Assembly (NCBI GenBank): GCA_948623715.1
Contig: CAPHDI010000001.1
Coordinates: 62,001-126,000, forward strand
DNA: 64,000 nucleotides
Direction: 5' to 3'
Source of the DNA: an uncultured Candidatus Saccharibacteria bacterium
Lineage (GTDB): Bacteria; Patescibacteriota; Saccharimonadia; Saccharimonadales; Saccharimonadaceae
Shown here: piece after piece, positions 40,730-49,881 of the stretch
Layout: each line of letters begins with the position of its first letter
Numbering within the stretch: position 1 is the first letter of the stretch
Made by a program: the position numbers and the translations under genes
Notes under the pieces: generated by a model
What the model was told of the DNA's origin: nothing
Seen by the model: the letters and a program-made list of their open reading frames with translations, nothing else
The model's database searches: none

Positions 40730-41500
40730 ATGATAGTATTCAGCGATTTCGACAATACTCTCTACCCGCATTCTGACGAACATGAATTTTTACGCAATCT
40801 TGAGGCTATTAAAAAATTCCGCAAGCGGGGAAACTTATTCTGCTTGGCAACCGGACGTAACCAAGCTAGTCTGGGGCGAGCCTGGGCAGATTATAGCAAT
40901 TACTTAGATTATATAATTTTTGATAATGGCGCTGTCTGCGTAAACCGTCAAGGTGAGGCAGTATTCCAGGAAACCATCCCATTAGATATAGCAAAGACAA
41001 TCACCGATAGGATTACTAAGAAGTTTGGGAACGAAGTTGAATTTGTAGTCTATTATGACAATAAAGAATGGCCAGAGCCAGATCAAGACGCTACTAAAGT
41101 TCGTTGCTGGACGACTAGTGTCGAGATTGCCGAGCGGGTAGTTGAAGAGATTAGTACAATGTTTGGTGAGACTTTATGCAGCTTTATTGCCCGTGATGTT
41201 CGCCCGTCTAATGTTGCGTGGATGAAAAACCAAGAGTACTATTGCGCCTTTGTTGATACTATGTCGGCTAAAGCTGGCAAATACAATGCTATCCGACGAC
41301 TATGTGAAAAATTCCCAAATGAAAGAGTTATCACTGTTGGCGACGATACTAATGACCTTGCCATGATTAAAAATTACGATGGTTATGCTATGCATAACTC
41401 CGTGCCGGAAGTCTTAGAAAATGTCAATCCTACGCATGTTGTTGATAGCGTAAGTGAACTATTGGTAAACATAGATTGGAACCATAAAGATGGCATTTGA
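40730..41500 (+). CDS. HAD-superfamily (Cof-type) phosphatase
   Basis: A 256-residue haloacid-dehalogenase-type phosphatase. 'MIVFSDFDNTLYPHSDEH' gives the DxD nucleophile motif, 'LFCLATGRNQASLG' the second motif and 'VITVGDDTNDLAMIKNYDG' the GDDxND motif IV. Cof-type enzymes act on sugar phosphates or nucleotides. The ATG at 40730 lies 5 nt after the upstream stop; the C-terminus overlaps the next gene. Confidence 0.9.
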   Translation: MIVFSDFDNTLYPHSDEHEFLRNLEAIKKFRKRGNLFCLATGRNQASLGRAWADYSNYLDYIIFDNGAVCVNRQGEAVFQETIPLDIAKTITDRITKKFGNEVEFVVYYDNKEWPEPDQDATKVRCWTTSVEIAERVVEEISTMFGETLCSFIARDVRPSNVAWMKNQEYYCAFVDTMSAKAGKYNAIRRLCEKFPNERVITVGDDTNDLAMIKNYDGYAMHNSVPEVLENVNPTHVVDSVSELLVNIDWNHKDGI

Positions 41501-42134
41501 TTTCAAGAAAGAATACAAAGAACTCTATCCATCAAAGGATAAGCCTAGTATCGTAAAAGTCCCCAAAATGAACTATATCGTCGTGCGCGGCAAGGGCGAC
41601 CCAAACGACGAAGATAGCGAATATAAAACTACTATCGGCCTACTTTATGGTATTGCCTATACGATCAAAATGAGCAAAATGGGCGACCATCAGATCGCAG
41701 GCTATTTTGATTTTGTCGTGCCGCCGCTGGAAGGCTTCTGGTGGCAGGATGGCAATAACGAGGGCATAGATTACGCGCACAAAGACGATTTTAACTTTAT
41801 TTCCGCGATTCGTTTGCCAGATTTTGCTACTAAGGCGGATTTTGACTGGGCGATGGTTGAAGCTACACAGAAGAAAAAGCAGGATTTTTCCAAAGTTGAG
41901 TTTTTGACTTATGATGAAGGTCTATGCATCCAATGTCTGCATGTCGGCAGTTATGATGACGAGCCGGCGACTGTTGCCAAAATGCATGAGTTTATGATAG
42001 AAAACGGCTATGAGCTAGACGTCCAAAATCCGCGCTATCACCACGAAATCTACCTTAGCGATCCTAGAAAATGCGCTCCCGAAAAGCTCAAAACCGTCAT
42101 CCGCCACCCAATCAAAAAAGCGAACGAAGCATGA
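41490..42134 (+). CDS. GyrI-like small-molecule-binding protein
   Basis: A 214-residue protein of the GyrI-like family: 'VPKMNYIVVRGKGDPNDED' and 'GLLYGIAYTIKMSKMG' are typical, as is the acidic 'YDEGLCIQCLHVGSYDDEP'. GyrI-like domains bind cationic or cyclic small molecules and some hydrolyse cyclopropanoid toxins. Overlaps both neighbours, so part of one operon with the GNAT-Nudix, HAD and PPOX genes. Confidence 0.85.
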   Translation: MAFDFKKEYKELYPSKDKPSIVKVPKMNYIVVRGKGDPNDEDSEYKTTIGLLYGIAYTIKMSKMGDHQIAGYFDFVVPPLEGFWWQDGNNEGIDYAHKDDFNFISAIRLPDFATKADFDWAMVEATQKKKQDFSKVEFLTYDEGLCIQCLHVGSYDDEPATVAKMHEFMIENGYELDVQNPRYHHEIYLSDPRKCAPEKLKTVIRHPIKKANEA

Positions 42135-42550
42135 ACTTAAAGCAACTAGAAAAATTTATCAGCAAGCGTAAAGTAAGTTTCATTGGCTCGGTAGACGAAA
42201 ACGGCTTTCCGAATATCAAGGCAATGCTAAAGCCGCGCCGGCATAGCGGGCTGAAAGAGTTTTACTTTTCTACCAACACTTCCGCCATGCGCACTCGGCA
42301 ATACCTTCAAGATCCCAAGGCCAGCATTTATTTTTACCGCAAAAGGTTAATAAAATACGAGGGGGTGATGCTAATCGGCAAGATGGAAGTTTTGACCGAC
42401 CAGGAGACTAAAGATATGCTCTGGCAAAAAGGTGATACTTTGTTTTACAAAGGCGGCAAAACCGACCCTGATTACTGTGTGCTAAAATTCACAGCGGAAA
42501 GTGGGAGATACTACTGCGACCTAAAGAGCGAAAGTTTCAAAGTAGAATAA
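42131..42550 (+). CDS. Pyridoxamine-5'-phosphate-oxidase-like FMN-binding protein
   Basis: A 139-residue split-barrel protein: 'RKVSFIGSVDENGFPNIKAM', 'FYFSTNTSAMRTRQYLQDPK' and 'GVMLIGKMEVLTDQETK' follow the general-stress-protein-26 type of PPOX domain, which binds FMN or F420. The ATG overlaps the previous TGA (ATGA). Probably a flavin-dependent reductase or stress protein ending the operon. Confidence 0.88.
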   Translation: MNLKQLEKFISKRKVSFIGSVDENGFPNIKAMLKPRRHSGLKEFYFSTNTSAMRTRQYLQDPKASIYFYRKRLIKYEGVMLIGKMEVLTDQETKDMLWQKGDTLFYKGGKTDPDYCVLKFTAESGRYYCDLKSESFKVE

Positions 42551-42572
42551 TGTAATTAAAGCCGCATCAAGC

Positions 42573-42722
42573 ATGAAACTAAAACTTAGAAAGCTCATCC
42601 TCAGCTGCCCAGTCATATCTAGCGTCGTAGTTTTTGTCGTCTGCCTAATCGCCAGGTTAGTAAAAATAAACGAGGGGCGGCGTTGTGGCGTTTTGAATCG
42701 TTGTGTGCCCATTGTTTCTTAA
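42573..42722 (+). CDS. Possible 49-residue membrane peptide
   Basis: A short frame with a basic start (MKLKLRKL) and one hydrophobic helix (about residues 8-27). No ribosome-binding site is seen, so it may not be a gene. The rest of the gap to 42842 contains nothing recognisable. Confidence 0.2.
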   Translation: MKLKLRKLILSCPVISSVVVFVVCLIARLVKINEGRRCGVLNRCVPIVS

Positions 42723-42842
42723 ACTGCACCCGCAAATATAGTTTCTAGTCCGAAACCCTTAGATAGCATCGATCTAAGCACAGCCAGAACCCAGCCCCGC
42801 CCAAGGTCCTAGCCAGCCAATCCGATCAAAACGTCTCTGCTT

Positions 42843-44321
42843 TTACTGTTTCATCAACGTCCGCAACGTATTCGACATAATATTCATTGCATTATAGAAT
42901 AATTCTTGCTGGTCATCTTCTAACATATGCTTACTCCACACTAGTGAATAAATCAGTAAATCTAATGGCGTAGTCACGTCTTTATCGCTACTGTATTTTG
43001 CCATCATCCCTGTATGGAAAGGATGTTGAATGTTCCAGTGAATCTCTAGTTGACCATTATTCAGTGCATCTTCAAATAGATCTCCATTTGGCCCAAGGTC
43101 AACCTCCTTAATTACCGCCGGGAAGCTTCTTGCGCCGACCTGAATCTTTCGGAAATTCTTGCGCTCTTTTGTGCTGCTCTCATCATCCTTTTTCTTGTCG
43201 TGAATTGAGGATCCGGGAGTCCGCTTGCTACGTTTCTCTATAACTCCATTTGACGTCGGTAATAGTGATTTGCGACGCTTGATGATTTCTTCCGCATCGG
43301 AATGGCTAATTTGCTGCGCATCGTCAACTTGTTTTTGTTTTTTATCAGTTGAACGGATTAAATCCATGTATGGTTTAACGATACTGTAAACCTTATCTCG
43401 CATGCCCTGCGTGACATTAATTTCATCTTTGGTGAAATTAATTTTCAGAATATCGTCAAGATCGCTGCTGCATTCAATCTCAGCCCGAAAGCGGTTGTAG
43501 TCGTTATGTTTTTTCAAGATACCGTCTAGGTCAATGCCCGCTGCAATCTGGCGGTTATTACGTACTATATAAAACCCTTGGTTAGGAATATTATAGTTAC
43601 GAGCACCCTCAGAAATCTTGCTGGCATCAATACCGACATGCGCAATCTTCAGATGAAAAGTTTTATTATCGATTTCCACTTCATCATCATATAAAATGTT
43701 TGTGCTATCAAGGTTGCTCTCCAGTGGGTCAGACGGGGCAATCTTTTCTCCATCGACATAAATCTGCCGTCCTGCATCGATGAACTTACGAAAAACCTCT
43801 CCAAAGTGGCTTTTAGTACTCCCAGCAATATTTTTTTCGACTTTATCGAGCTTGCTCAGACGCACTATCGTGCCTTGCTGATTAGTTTCGAGTATAGTCT
43901 GCTCATACATACTTGGTGTGTCGCTAGTCACTTCCCAGTTGCCACTATTAGCGATTTCATCAAGGTCTAGGACTACTTTATGAATTTCGCCATGCCTTTG
44001 TAGGCTGGAAACCTCGATCCGCCTAGCCATTGAAATACTCGCCGTTACTAAACCCATACCGAATCTGCCAAGGTCTGATCCACCTTTGTCAGTGTCAGAA
44101 CCCAGCTTGATCGCTTCCGCAAGAATTGTCTCGCTCATGCCGTACCCGTTATCAATGATCTCAGTATAGTCGTCTTTTTTATTGATCTTAATATCAATTC
44201 GGTCCGCCTCTGCATCTAGCGAATTATCGACTAAATCTGCCAATGCGGTGTGATTCTTATAAGTTAAGTATCGCAAGCTTTCGATCATTTTTGTGTTTGG
44301 TATAATTTGAATCGTACCCAT
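42843..44321 (-). CDS. GHKL-type ATPase (MORC/HSP90-like)
   Basis: A 492-residue protein with an N-terminal GHKL ATPase: 'HTALADLVDNSLDAEADR' (N box), 'EIIDNGYGMSETIL' (G1) and 'GRFGMGLVTASISMARRIEV' (G2). A central transducer-like domain follows and a C-terminal region after a basic linker (about 345-395, 'RRKSLLPTSNGVIEKRSKRT'). It belongs to the bacterial MORC/paraMORC-like ATPases, several of which are in restriction or defence loci. Stand-alone here, next to tRNA-Pro and a large RNA gene. Confidence 0.75.
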   Translation of the reverse strand: MGTIQIIPNTKMIESLRYLTYKNHTALADLVDNSLDAEADRIDIKINKKDDYTEIIDNGYGMSETILAEAIKLGSDTDKGGSDLGRFGMGLVTASISMARRIEVSSLQRHGEIHKVVLDLDEIANSGNWEVTSDTPSMYEQTILETNQQGTIVRLSKLDKVEKNIAGSTKSHFGEVFRKFIDAGRQIYVDGEKIAPSDPLESNLDSTNILYDDEVEIDNKTFHLKIAHVGIDASKISEGARNYNIPNQGFYIVRNNRQIAAGIDLDGILKKHNDYNRFRAEIECSSDLDDILKINFTKDEINVTQGMRDKVYSIVKPYMDLIRSTDKKQKQVDDAQQISHSDAEEIIKRRKSLLPTSNGVIEKRSKRTPGSSIHDKKKDDESSTKERKNFRKIQVGARSFPAVIKEVDLGPNGDLFEDALNNGQLEIHWNIQHPFHTGMMAKYSSDKDVTTPLDLLIYSLVWSKHMLEDDQQELFYNAMNIMSNTLRTLMKQ

Positions 44322-44365
44322 CTTAGTTCCTTGTAATAATTTTATAAATATTTCTATAAGTAATC

Positions 44366-44386
44366 AAAAAACCTGACAAAATCAGG
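44366..44386 (-). terminator. Terminator of tRNA-Pro(UGG)
   Basis: On the minus strand CCTGA-TTTTG-TCAGG is followed by TTTTTT. Confidence 0.8.
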
Positions 44387-44488
44387 CGTTCACACATCCA
44401 AACACATCTTCTCCTTTCGCTCAATCTTTCTGACTAAGCATACTAATTAAATTATTTTTACCAACGATCACTATGACCATTGTTTATC

Positions 44489-44564
44489 TGGTCGGGGCGA
44501 CCTGACTCGAACAGGCGACCTCACGGTCCCAAACCGTGTGCGCTACCAACTGTGCTACGCCCCG
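44489..44564 (-). tRNA. tRNA-Pro(UGG)
   Basis: Minus-strand cloverleaf: acceptor CGGGGCG/CGCCCCG, anticodon stem CACGG/CCGTG with loop TTTGGGA (anticodon TGG), T arm with TTCGAGT loop, discriminator A, encoded CCA. A TATAAT (plus 44636-44641) lies about 70 nt upstream, leaving a short leader with a GAGTC/GACTC hairpin. Confidence 0.95.
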
Positions 44565-44744
44565 ATAATCTAAACTCCGAGTCACCGATAGGGAATCAAT
44601 CTCAGAAACCCGAATCATGGCGACTCAATACCCGTATTATACTATAAACCGTGAATTTTTACTAGAGGGAATTTCAACCCCTGAAACCTCAGCCCGAGAA
44701 CAGCACGCATTTCAGCCAAGAACCGCAATAACCCCCGGAACCAT

Positions 44745-44777
44745 AAAAGAAATCCCCCGGCCGTAATCGACCGGGGG
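44745..44777 (-). terminator. Terminator of the large RNA
   Basis: CCCCCGG/CCGGGGG stem (44754-44777) followed on the minus strand by ATTTCTTTT. Confidence 0.8.
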
Positions 44778-45363
44778 TTCGATGAATGTGTGTGCCCTTA
44801 CGGTTCTAGGAATGTCTACATTTCGCCTTCCGGCGACAACCTGTGGCTAGGCCACCGTCCCACTACGACCACTACCCTTTCCGGGCTATGAGCGCCGACG
44901 ATTTCCGCCCCAAAATTCACCAAGGGCAACGTCAGCCATAGCATTAACGCGTACGGGGTCTTCGTAGTCCTAGCAGGACTGCAGAGACTTCCCACGCAGG
45001 GCATAGTTAAAGTGGTAGCCGAACACGCCTCGCCTTTGCGGCGACCGCTCGGCAGTTGATCGGGGATCGTTCTCTGGGGTAGGGAAATTTGGCCTGCAAT
45101 ACAGCAGTGGGTCCTTGTTTTGGAGCATGTACTCCAGGGGGTTGGATCCTTCCATCCCAAGATAAACGCAGTTGGTAGACAACCTGACTCACCTCCTCTC
45201 GTTGATGATTCATCATCGAATTTGCCGCTCGGATTTTGAGCAGCGTGAAGCCCGGGTTATACCTAGACTTGACGCCACTCGAAATACATGGGCACACGAA
45301 ACCAGAGGTGGATCATTCCACGCTATCCATCGTAATTTGCTATGGGGTCAATCCTTGACCTCA
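44745..45363 (-). ncRNA. ~620-nt structured noncoding RNA
   Basis: No plausible protein frame covers this stretch, yet it has its own consensus promoter and a strong terminator on the minus strand. Many perfect local helices are visible along it in minus orientation: GGTCAA-GGA-TTGACC, GTGGA-ATGA-TCCAC, GGTTG-TCTA-CCAAC, GGAG-TACATG-CTCC and a long hairpin around 44955-45002 with AGTCCT-GCT-AGGACT at its tip. I could not find the conserved cores of RNase P RNA or tmRNA, nor a group II intron domain V. It may be a very divergent form of one of these or a member of the ornate large RNA classes. Confidence 0.65.
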
Positions 45364-45369
45364 TACTCC

Positions 45370-45398
45370 AATTATAGCACACATACCGAGAAAAGTCA
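45370..45398 (-). promoter_or_regulatory. Promoter of the large RNA
   Basis: Minus strand TTGACT, 17-nt spacer, TGTGCTATAAT. Predicted start near 45363. Confidence 0.85.
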
Positions 45399-45530
45399 AT
45401 ACTTTTTATGCATTTTCCGCAAAAAATCAACTCCCACAGGGGAATAAGCGCCCCGAAAATCCTCATTTTCCAGATTTTTTGAGTTTTTCCATCCATTTTA
45501 CGATAAATATGGTAAAATATCCCTATACGT

Positions 45531-45606
45531 CTGGGTGTGGCGCAGCTGGTAGCGCGCGCGGTTCGGGACTGCGAGGTCGTCGGTTCAAGTCCGATCACCC
45601 AGACCA
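45531..45606 (+). tRNA. tRNA-Pro(CGG)
   Basis: Cloverleaf with acceptor CTGGGTG/CACCCAG, anticodon stem CGCGG/CTGCG, loop TTCGGGA (anticodon CGG), T loop TTCAAGT, discriminator A and encoded CCA. TGgTAAAAT lies just upstream. Confidence 0.95.
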
Positions 45607-45703
45607 TTTTAATATCACGTCGATTCACGACGTAAGAATATTTTTGACCAAACTCAAAGTTTAGCATTTCACTTTATTATATATAATTAGCCAAGGAGGA
45701 GCC

Positions 45704-47614
45704 GTGCCACAACCCGCCCAGAAAAAGTCTCAAAAAAACAATAGTAGTAATATGATGCGTTGGATGGCCTTCTTGCTTGCCATTTTTGCAATCGTCTGGA
45801 TTTTTGTCGCCGCTATGCCTTCTCAGGGCAAGATCGAGGAAGTCCCCCTCTCTGATGTCGTCGCCCGCGCAAATGACGAAAACGGCAATATCAAGAAAAT
45901 CACTGTCCGGGGCAACGTCCTCGAAATTACCCTAAAGGGCGAAGAGGGCTATACGCAGACCTCCCGCAAAGATTCTTCTGGCACTCTTTACGAGCAGGGT
46001 CTTATCGATCAGTGCGCTAGCCTGAACGGCAAGGAACTTAGCGAATGCCAGGCAAAGTATCCAGAGATCGAATATCAAGATGCTGTCGGTTTTTGGGATT
46101 ACGCCGTCGATATTATCATTATTGGTCTCCCGATTCTCATCGTCATTCTCTTCTTCGGTAATATGATGCGCCAGGCTCAGTCTATGAATAATCAAAACAT
46201 GGGCTTCGGCAAGGCTAAGGCGAAGCTCTACGGTCCCGACAAGAAAAAAGTCCTCTTCTCTGATGTTGCCGGCAATGATGCTGCGAAGCAAGACCTTGCT
46301 GAGATTGTTGACTTCCTCAAGGAGCCGAAAAAATACGAGAAGCTTGGTGCGAAGATCCCCCGGGGCGTCCTCCTCGCTGGTGACCCTGGTACTGGTAAGA
46401 CCTTGATGGTTCGCGCTGTCGCCGGCGAAGCTGCTGTGCCATTCTTCAGTATCTCAGGCTCCGAGTTTGCCGAGATGTTTGTCGGTGTTGGCGCCTCCCG
46501 TGTCCGTGACCTCTTTGCTAAGGCGAAGAAAAATGCTCCTTCGATTATCTTTATCGATGAGATTGATGCCGTCGCTCACAAGCGTGATGCCCGTGGTGGC
46601 GCTGGTCGTGAAGACGAACAGACGCTGAATCAGATTCTCGTCGAGATGGATGGCTTTGATAATGACTCTGGTGTTATTGTCATTGCCGCGACTAACCGCG
46701 TCGATATGCTCGATAAGGCTCTCCTTCGCCCTGGTCGTTTCGACCGTCATGTTAATGTTACTCTCCCTGAGCGCAAAGATCGCCTCGATATTCTGAAAGT
46801 GCATTTCAAGAATAAACCTGCTGACAAGACCGTTGACCTCGATGCTCTCGCTGCGAAGACTGCCGGTAGCTCTGGCGCCGACCTCGCGAATATCGCCAAC
46901 GAAGCCGCTATCACCGCTGCCCGTGAAGGTCATAAGGAAATCACTAATGACGACCTTACCGAAGCTTTCGAGCGTGTTGCGATTGGTCCTGAGCGCAAGA
47001 GTAAAGTCATGAACGACCACGAGCGCAAAGTTACCGCTTATCACGAAGCTGGTCACGCCGTCGTTGGCCATGTCCTCCCCGATTCCGACCCTGTCCATAA
47101 AGTCACGATTATCCCTCGTGGGCGTACAGGCGGTGTTACCTGGTTCCTTCCGCCCGAAGACCGCAGTTATAAGAGTGTCTACGAGCTGAAAGACATCCTC
47201 GCCCGGGCTATGGGCGGTCGCATGGCCGAGAAGCTCATCTTCGGTGAAGATGCGATCACTACTGGTGCCTCCTCCGACCTAAAGAATGTCGCCGAGCTCA
47301 GCAAGGAAATGGTTATCGAAGAGGGAATGGGTAGCAAGACTCGCCATCTCGTCTTCCCGGATCAGAGCACTGGTTACTACACTATTACTACGAGCAAGCC
47401 ATATTCTGAGAAGACCGCCGAGATTATCGATCAAGAAGTGAAACTTCTCTCTGATGAAGCTGCTCGCCGCGCCGAAGATGTCCTCCGCGCAAACAAGCCC
47501 GTCCTTGATCGCCTCGCCGAAGCTCTCCTCCAGCATGAGACTCTCGAAGAGAAAGAACTCGAACCTCTCCTGAAGGACGCGAAGCTTCCCGCTACTGCGA
47601 AGCTACATAACTAA
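45704..47614 (+). CDS. ftsH: ATP-dependent zinc metalloprotease FtsH
   Basis: A 636-residue membrane protease. Two transmembrane helices (about 18-38 and 142-162) enclose an extracytoplasmic domain; the AAA+ module shows Walker A '[13 protein letters not shown]' (about 223-235), Walker B '[10 protein letters not shown]' and the SRH region; the M41 protease has HEAGH at about 447-451 and a downstream zinc-ligand Asp. FtsH degrades misfolded membrane and regulatory proteins. The start is a GTG with AAGGAGGA just upstream. A terminator follows. Confidence 0.98.
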   Translation: MPQPAQKKSQKNNSSNMMRWMAFLLAIFAIVWIFVAAMPSQGKIEEVPLSDVVARANDENGNIKKITVRGNVLEITLKGEEGYTQTSRKDSSGTLYEQGLIDQCASLNGKELSECQAKYPEIEYQDAVGFWDYAVDIIIIGLPILIVILFFGNMMRQAQSMNNQNMGFGKAKAKLYGPDKKKVLFSDVAGNDAAKQDLAEIVDFLKEPKKYEKLGAKIPRGVLLAGDPGTGKTLMVRAVAGEAAVPFFSISGSEFAEMFVGVGASRVRDLFAKAKKNAPSIIFIDEIDAVAHKRDARGGAGREDEQTLNQILVEMDGFDNDSGVIVIAATNRVDMLDKALLRPGRFDRHVNVTLPERKDRLDILKVHFKNKPADKTVDLDALAAKTAGSSGADLANIANEAAITAAREGHKEITNDDLTEAFERVAIGPERKSKVMNDHERKVTAYHEAGHAVVGHVLPDSDPVHKVTIIPRGRTGGVTWFLPPEDRSYKSVYELKDILARAMGGRMAEKLIFGEDAITTGASSDLKNVAELSKEMVIEEGMGSKTRHLVFPDQSTGYYTITTSKPYSEKTAEIIDQEVKLLSDEAARRAEDVLRANKPVLDRLAEALLQHETLEEKELEPLLKDAKLPATAKLHN

Positions 47615-47626
47615 TTACCAAAAATA

Positions 47627-47654
47627 GCCCCGGCTCAGCCGGGGCGCGGGTTTT
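47627..47654 (+). terminator. ftsH terminator
   Basis: GCCCCGGC-TCA-GCCGGGGC followed by GCGGGTTTTC. Confidence 0.8.
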
Positions 47655-47670
47655 CTGTCTTGAGTGGGGG

Positions 47671-47964
47671 CTATTCGCCAAATAGCCAGTCGAAGAATCC
47701 GGATTCCTGCCCTTTTTGGGTCAGGTACTTATTGATCCTGCTCACGCGCCCAGATTTATCATTGCAAGCAACCTCCAGGCTAATCATCATTACTGCCAGG
47801 ATGATCATCATGGCCTCAGTACTCGGCTGGAGCGCCCAGATTGCCAGGAGTATTAGCATGAGTACTGGCCCGCAAAAGACACAGAAGACGGCCGAAAGTT
47901 TGAGCAGGAAAACGAGCATTTCCCTGCTCGATTCCCAGAATGCACTACAGAATTTGCGCAACAT
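47671..47964 (-). CDS. Small membrane protein of unknown function
   Basis: A 97-residue protein with two transmembrane helices (about 17-37 and 40-60) and a polar tail ending 'SGFFDWLFGE'. Start at 47964 (MLRKFCSAF) is preferred to a longer frame because GGAAAGGAG lies upstream and a minus promoter (TTGACA, 17 nt, TATCAT at about 48015-48043) gives a leader of some 45 nt. No family recognised; convergent with ftsH. Confidence 0.6.
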   Translation of the reverse strand: MLRKFCSAFWESSREMLVFLLKLSAVFCVFCGPVLMLILLAIWALQPSTEAMMIILAVMMISLEVACNDKSGRVSRINKYLTQKGQESGFFDWLFGE

Positions 47965-48065
47965 TGCAAATTCCACTCCTTTCCTCAAGATTTTAATGTA
48001 AGGTGCTATACCTATGATATTATAAAACATGCAAAATGTCAAGTCTTACCCTACCTCTAATAGTG

Positions 48066-48074
48066 TGTTATAAT
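48066..48074 (+). promoter_or_regulatory. tRNA-Leu promoter (-10)
   Basis: TGtTATAAT, 10 nt before the tRNA. Confidence 0.65.
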
Positions 48075-48084
48075 GAAATCGTAA

Positions 48085-48171
48085 GCCCGAGTGGCGGAAT
48101 TGGCAGACGCGCTAGCTTCAGGTGCTAGTTCGAGCAATCGAGTGCAGGTTCAACCCCTGTCTCGGGCACCA
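48085..48171 (+). tRNA. tRNA-Leu(CAG)
   Basis: An 87-nt class II tRNA with a long variable arm: acceptor GCCCGAG/CTCGGGC, anticodon stem CTAGC/GCTAG, loop TTCAGGT (anticodon CAG), discriminator A, encoded CCA. Confidence 0.95.
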
Positions 48172-48179
48172 ACAAAAAG

Positions 48180-48201
48180 AAGACCTTTAGGTCTTATTTT
48201 T
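48180..48201 (+). terminator. tRNA-Leu terminator
   Basis: AAGACCT-TT-AGGTCTT stem followed by ATTTTTG. Confidence 0.85.
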
Positions 48202-48245
48202 GTTGTGTGGCTGAGAGTAGTTGAAGATATAGTAAGTGCAGACTA

Positions 48246-48279
48246 CAAAAATAGCTCCCCGAACTTCAAGGAGCTATTT
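48246..48279 (-). terminator. Terminator of FISUMP gene C
   Basis: AAATAGCTCC/GGAGCTATTT stem; T5 on the minus side. Confidence 0.8.
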
Positions 48280-48297
48280 CAAGACAATTTTATTTTT

Positions 48298-49881
48298 CTA
48301 CTCTTCGGTATCTACGTCAATTGCAATAGCAGACGTCTCCTCCAGTTCTTTTGCTATACACCTAGCGGTCCGCCCATAGTCCCGTAAAGCGCCGCCGCTT
48401 GTCCAAATAAGATCGCCGCCATTGCCTGCCCCGGTGACTTTATCGTAGCCGACATCATATGCGCCTGCATCAGAATATACAGTGTTGGTCCAAACGTAAC
48501 CGGCGTAGTTGTACGTCCAGAATCTGCCATCACTAATACCTCCTGCAAACAAAAAGTCGTATGGTGCATTATGAAACTTTTCTATCCCTTCTAATGTTAG
48601 CCGGTCAATGTCAGCTGCAACTAGAAACTCGTAGTAATCCTCATTCGACGGAATATGCCAACCTTTTGGACAAATATCCTGAGAAATTGTACCTTCTCCA
48701 GTAATCGTAGCCGACTCTCCTGCCGATAGGGCCCCAAAAGAATAATAGTATCCAAACTCCGGTTCCCAGTAGTCTAAGTTGTTCGATCCGTCGTAATACC
48801 GCGCTAGATTACATTCGCTCGCATCGCTCTCGTTGCAAATCAGTTTTGGCCAGACCACGCTTTTCCCAGTAGTACTCACCCAGTCTTCCTGTACATTAGA
48901 ATCTTCCGGATTGAGGGTGATGGGTTGGTCATTTTCTTCGTCCCAGAGTGCTAGACTCAGGTTTCTGGCCATCCAACACTTTCCATCTTCGTATTTCCGC
49001 ACCGTATATACATTCCCATCCCGTACATCTTCAAGGCTTCCTGCATCACCTATATTAGCTTTAGCACAGATCTCTCCTGTCATATCCTGCATGTCATATA
49101 TACCGTTAAACCCAGTAGCTACTGCTCTAGGTGTAGCAGCAAGCGATAATGTTACATTAGCCTGATATCTACCCGGATCAGCATCCTCACTAAATTTTGC
49201 TGCGAAGAATAGGTTTCTCGTAAAGTTTACCTTGAACCCACTTACTCTATCTCCAGTTAGTGTAGTACCAGTTGGTGATAAGCTTTTGTAAGTAGAAGTC
49301 TCTTTCTTACTATCTCCTCCCCAACTATAACCCCATGTATTTTCCTCCATATCGGCGGGGGTTTTATTTTCCGCTCCAGCCACTACCGTGGATGTGCCAC
49401 TTACGAGGTTTGTTGGACCCGAAAGTATGAGTGAATAGTCTTCTATATCACTAGCATCCACTGTTACCGTATGCGATCTATAGGCTGTACTTCCAGGGCT
49501 AGCTATCACTTGCTTATTCGTCGCATCTCCGCCTATGGTTAGTGAAGCGGTAGGGTTAACGGTAGTTGTTGCATAGGTAGTTATGTCAGAATTATCATCA
49601 ACACCATCGGCAAAAACTTCTGGAGTTTCTGAAAACATACAGAAAAGATTGCCGATAACCAAAAGTAGGGTCAACGCACAAGTTAGAGGAATACGTAAAG
49701 AACTATATCGCGAAGATTTATGAATCTGTTTCACAGAAGTACTATTTCGCCGGGGATCCCGGAGGTTACGACCGAGGAATAGCGCCCGAGACCCGTAACG
49801 ACGGGCTCGAGGGACGCGACCCGGAGAAATATGTATTCTGTGAAACAGTCCCTTTACTTTTGATATCTTCTTATAGTGCAT
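48298..49881 (-). CDS. FISUMP-domain surface protein C
   Basis: A 527-residue exported protein. A basic ~65-residue N-region precedes a hydrophobic signal segment with 'GNLFCMFSETPEVFA', nearly the same as in protein A at 55223. Residues about 95-235 form a beta-rich repeat domain ('NTWGYSWGG', 'GRYQANVTLSLAATP'). The C-terminal part (about 240-510) is a FISUMP (Fibrobacter succinogenes major paralogous) domain: 'KCWMARNLSLALWDEEN', 'DICPKGWHIPSNEDYYEFL', 'GYVWTNT', 'RTARCIAKE'. Likely surface display; ligand unknown. AAAGGAGG precedes the ATG after a structured leader. Confidence 0.85.
   Translation of the reverse strand: MHYKKISKVKGLFHRIHISPGRVPRARRYGSRALFLGRNLRDPRRNSTSVKQIHKSSRYSSLRIPLTCALTLLLVIGNLFCMFSETPEVFADGVDDNSDITTYATTTVNPTASLTIGGDATNKQVIASPGSTAYRSHTVTVDASDIEDYSLILSGPTNLVSGTSTVVAGAENKTPADMEENTWGYSWGGDSKKETSTYKSLSPTGTTLTGDRVSGFKVNFTRNLFFAAKFSEDADPGRYQANVTLSLAATPRAVATGFNGIYDMQDMTGEICAKANIGDAGSLEDVRDGNVYTVRKYEDGKCWMARNLSLALWDEENDQPITLNPEDSNVQEDWVSTTGKSVVWPKLICNESDASECNLARYYDGSNNLDYWEPEFGYYYSFGALSAGESATITGEGTISQDICPKGWHIPSNEDYYEFLVAADIDRLTLEGIEKFHNAPYDFLFAGGISDGRFWTYNYAGYVWTNTVYSDAGAYDVGYDKVTGAGNGGDLIWTSGGALRDYGRTARCIAKELEETSAIAIDVDTEE

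Noticed and set aside
44745..45363. Small proteins in the minus frames of the large RNA (up to 114 codons)
   Set aside because: The frames overlap each other, lack ribosome-binding sites, have unlikely compositions (many Cys, Pro, Arg) and lie over perfect RNA helices.
44745..45363. Assignment of the large RNA as RNase P RNA or tmRNA
   Set aside because: I could not find GAAAGTCC/ACAGAA cores or a tRNA-like end with a TTCGA T-loop and CCA. A strongly divergent form stays possible, so this is kept as a caveat only.
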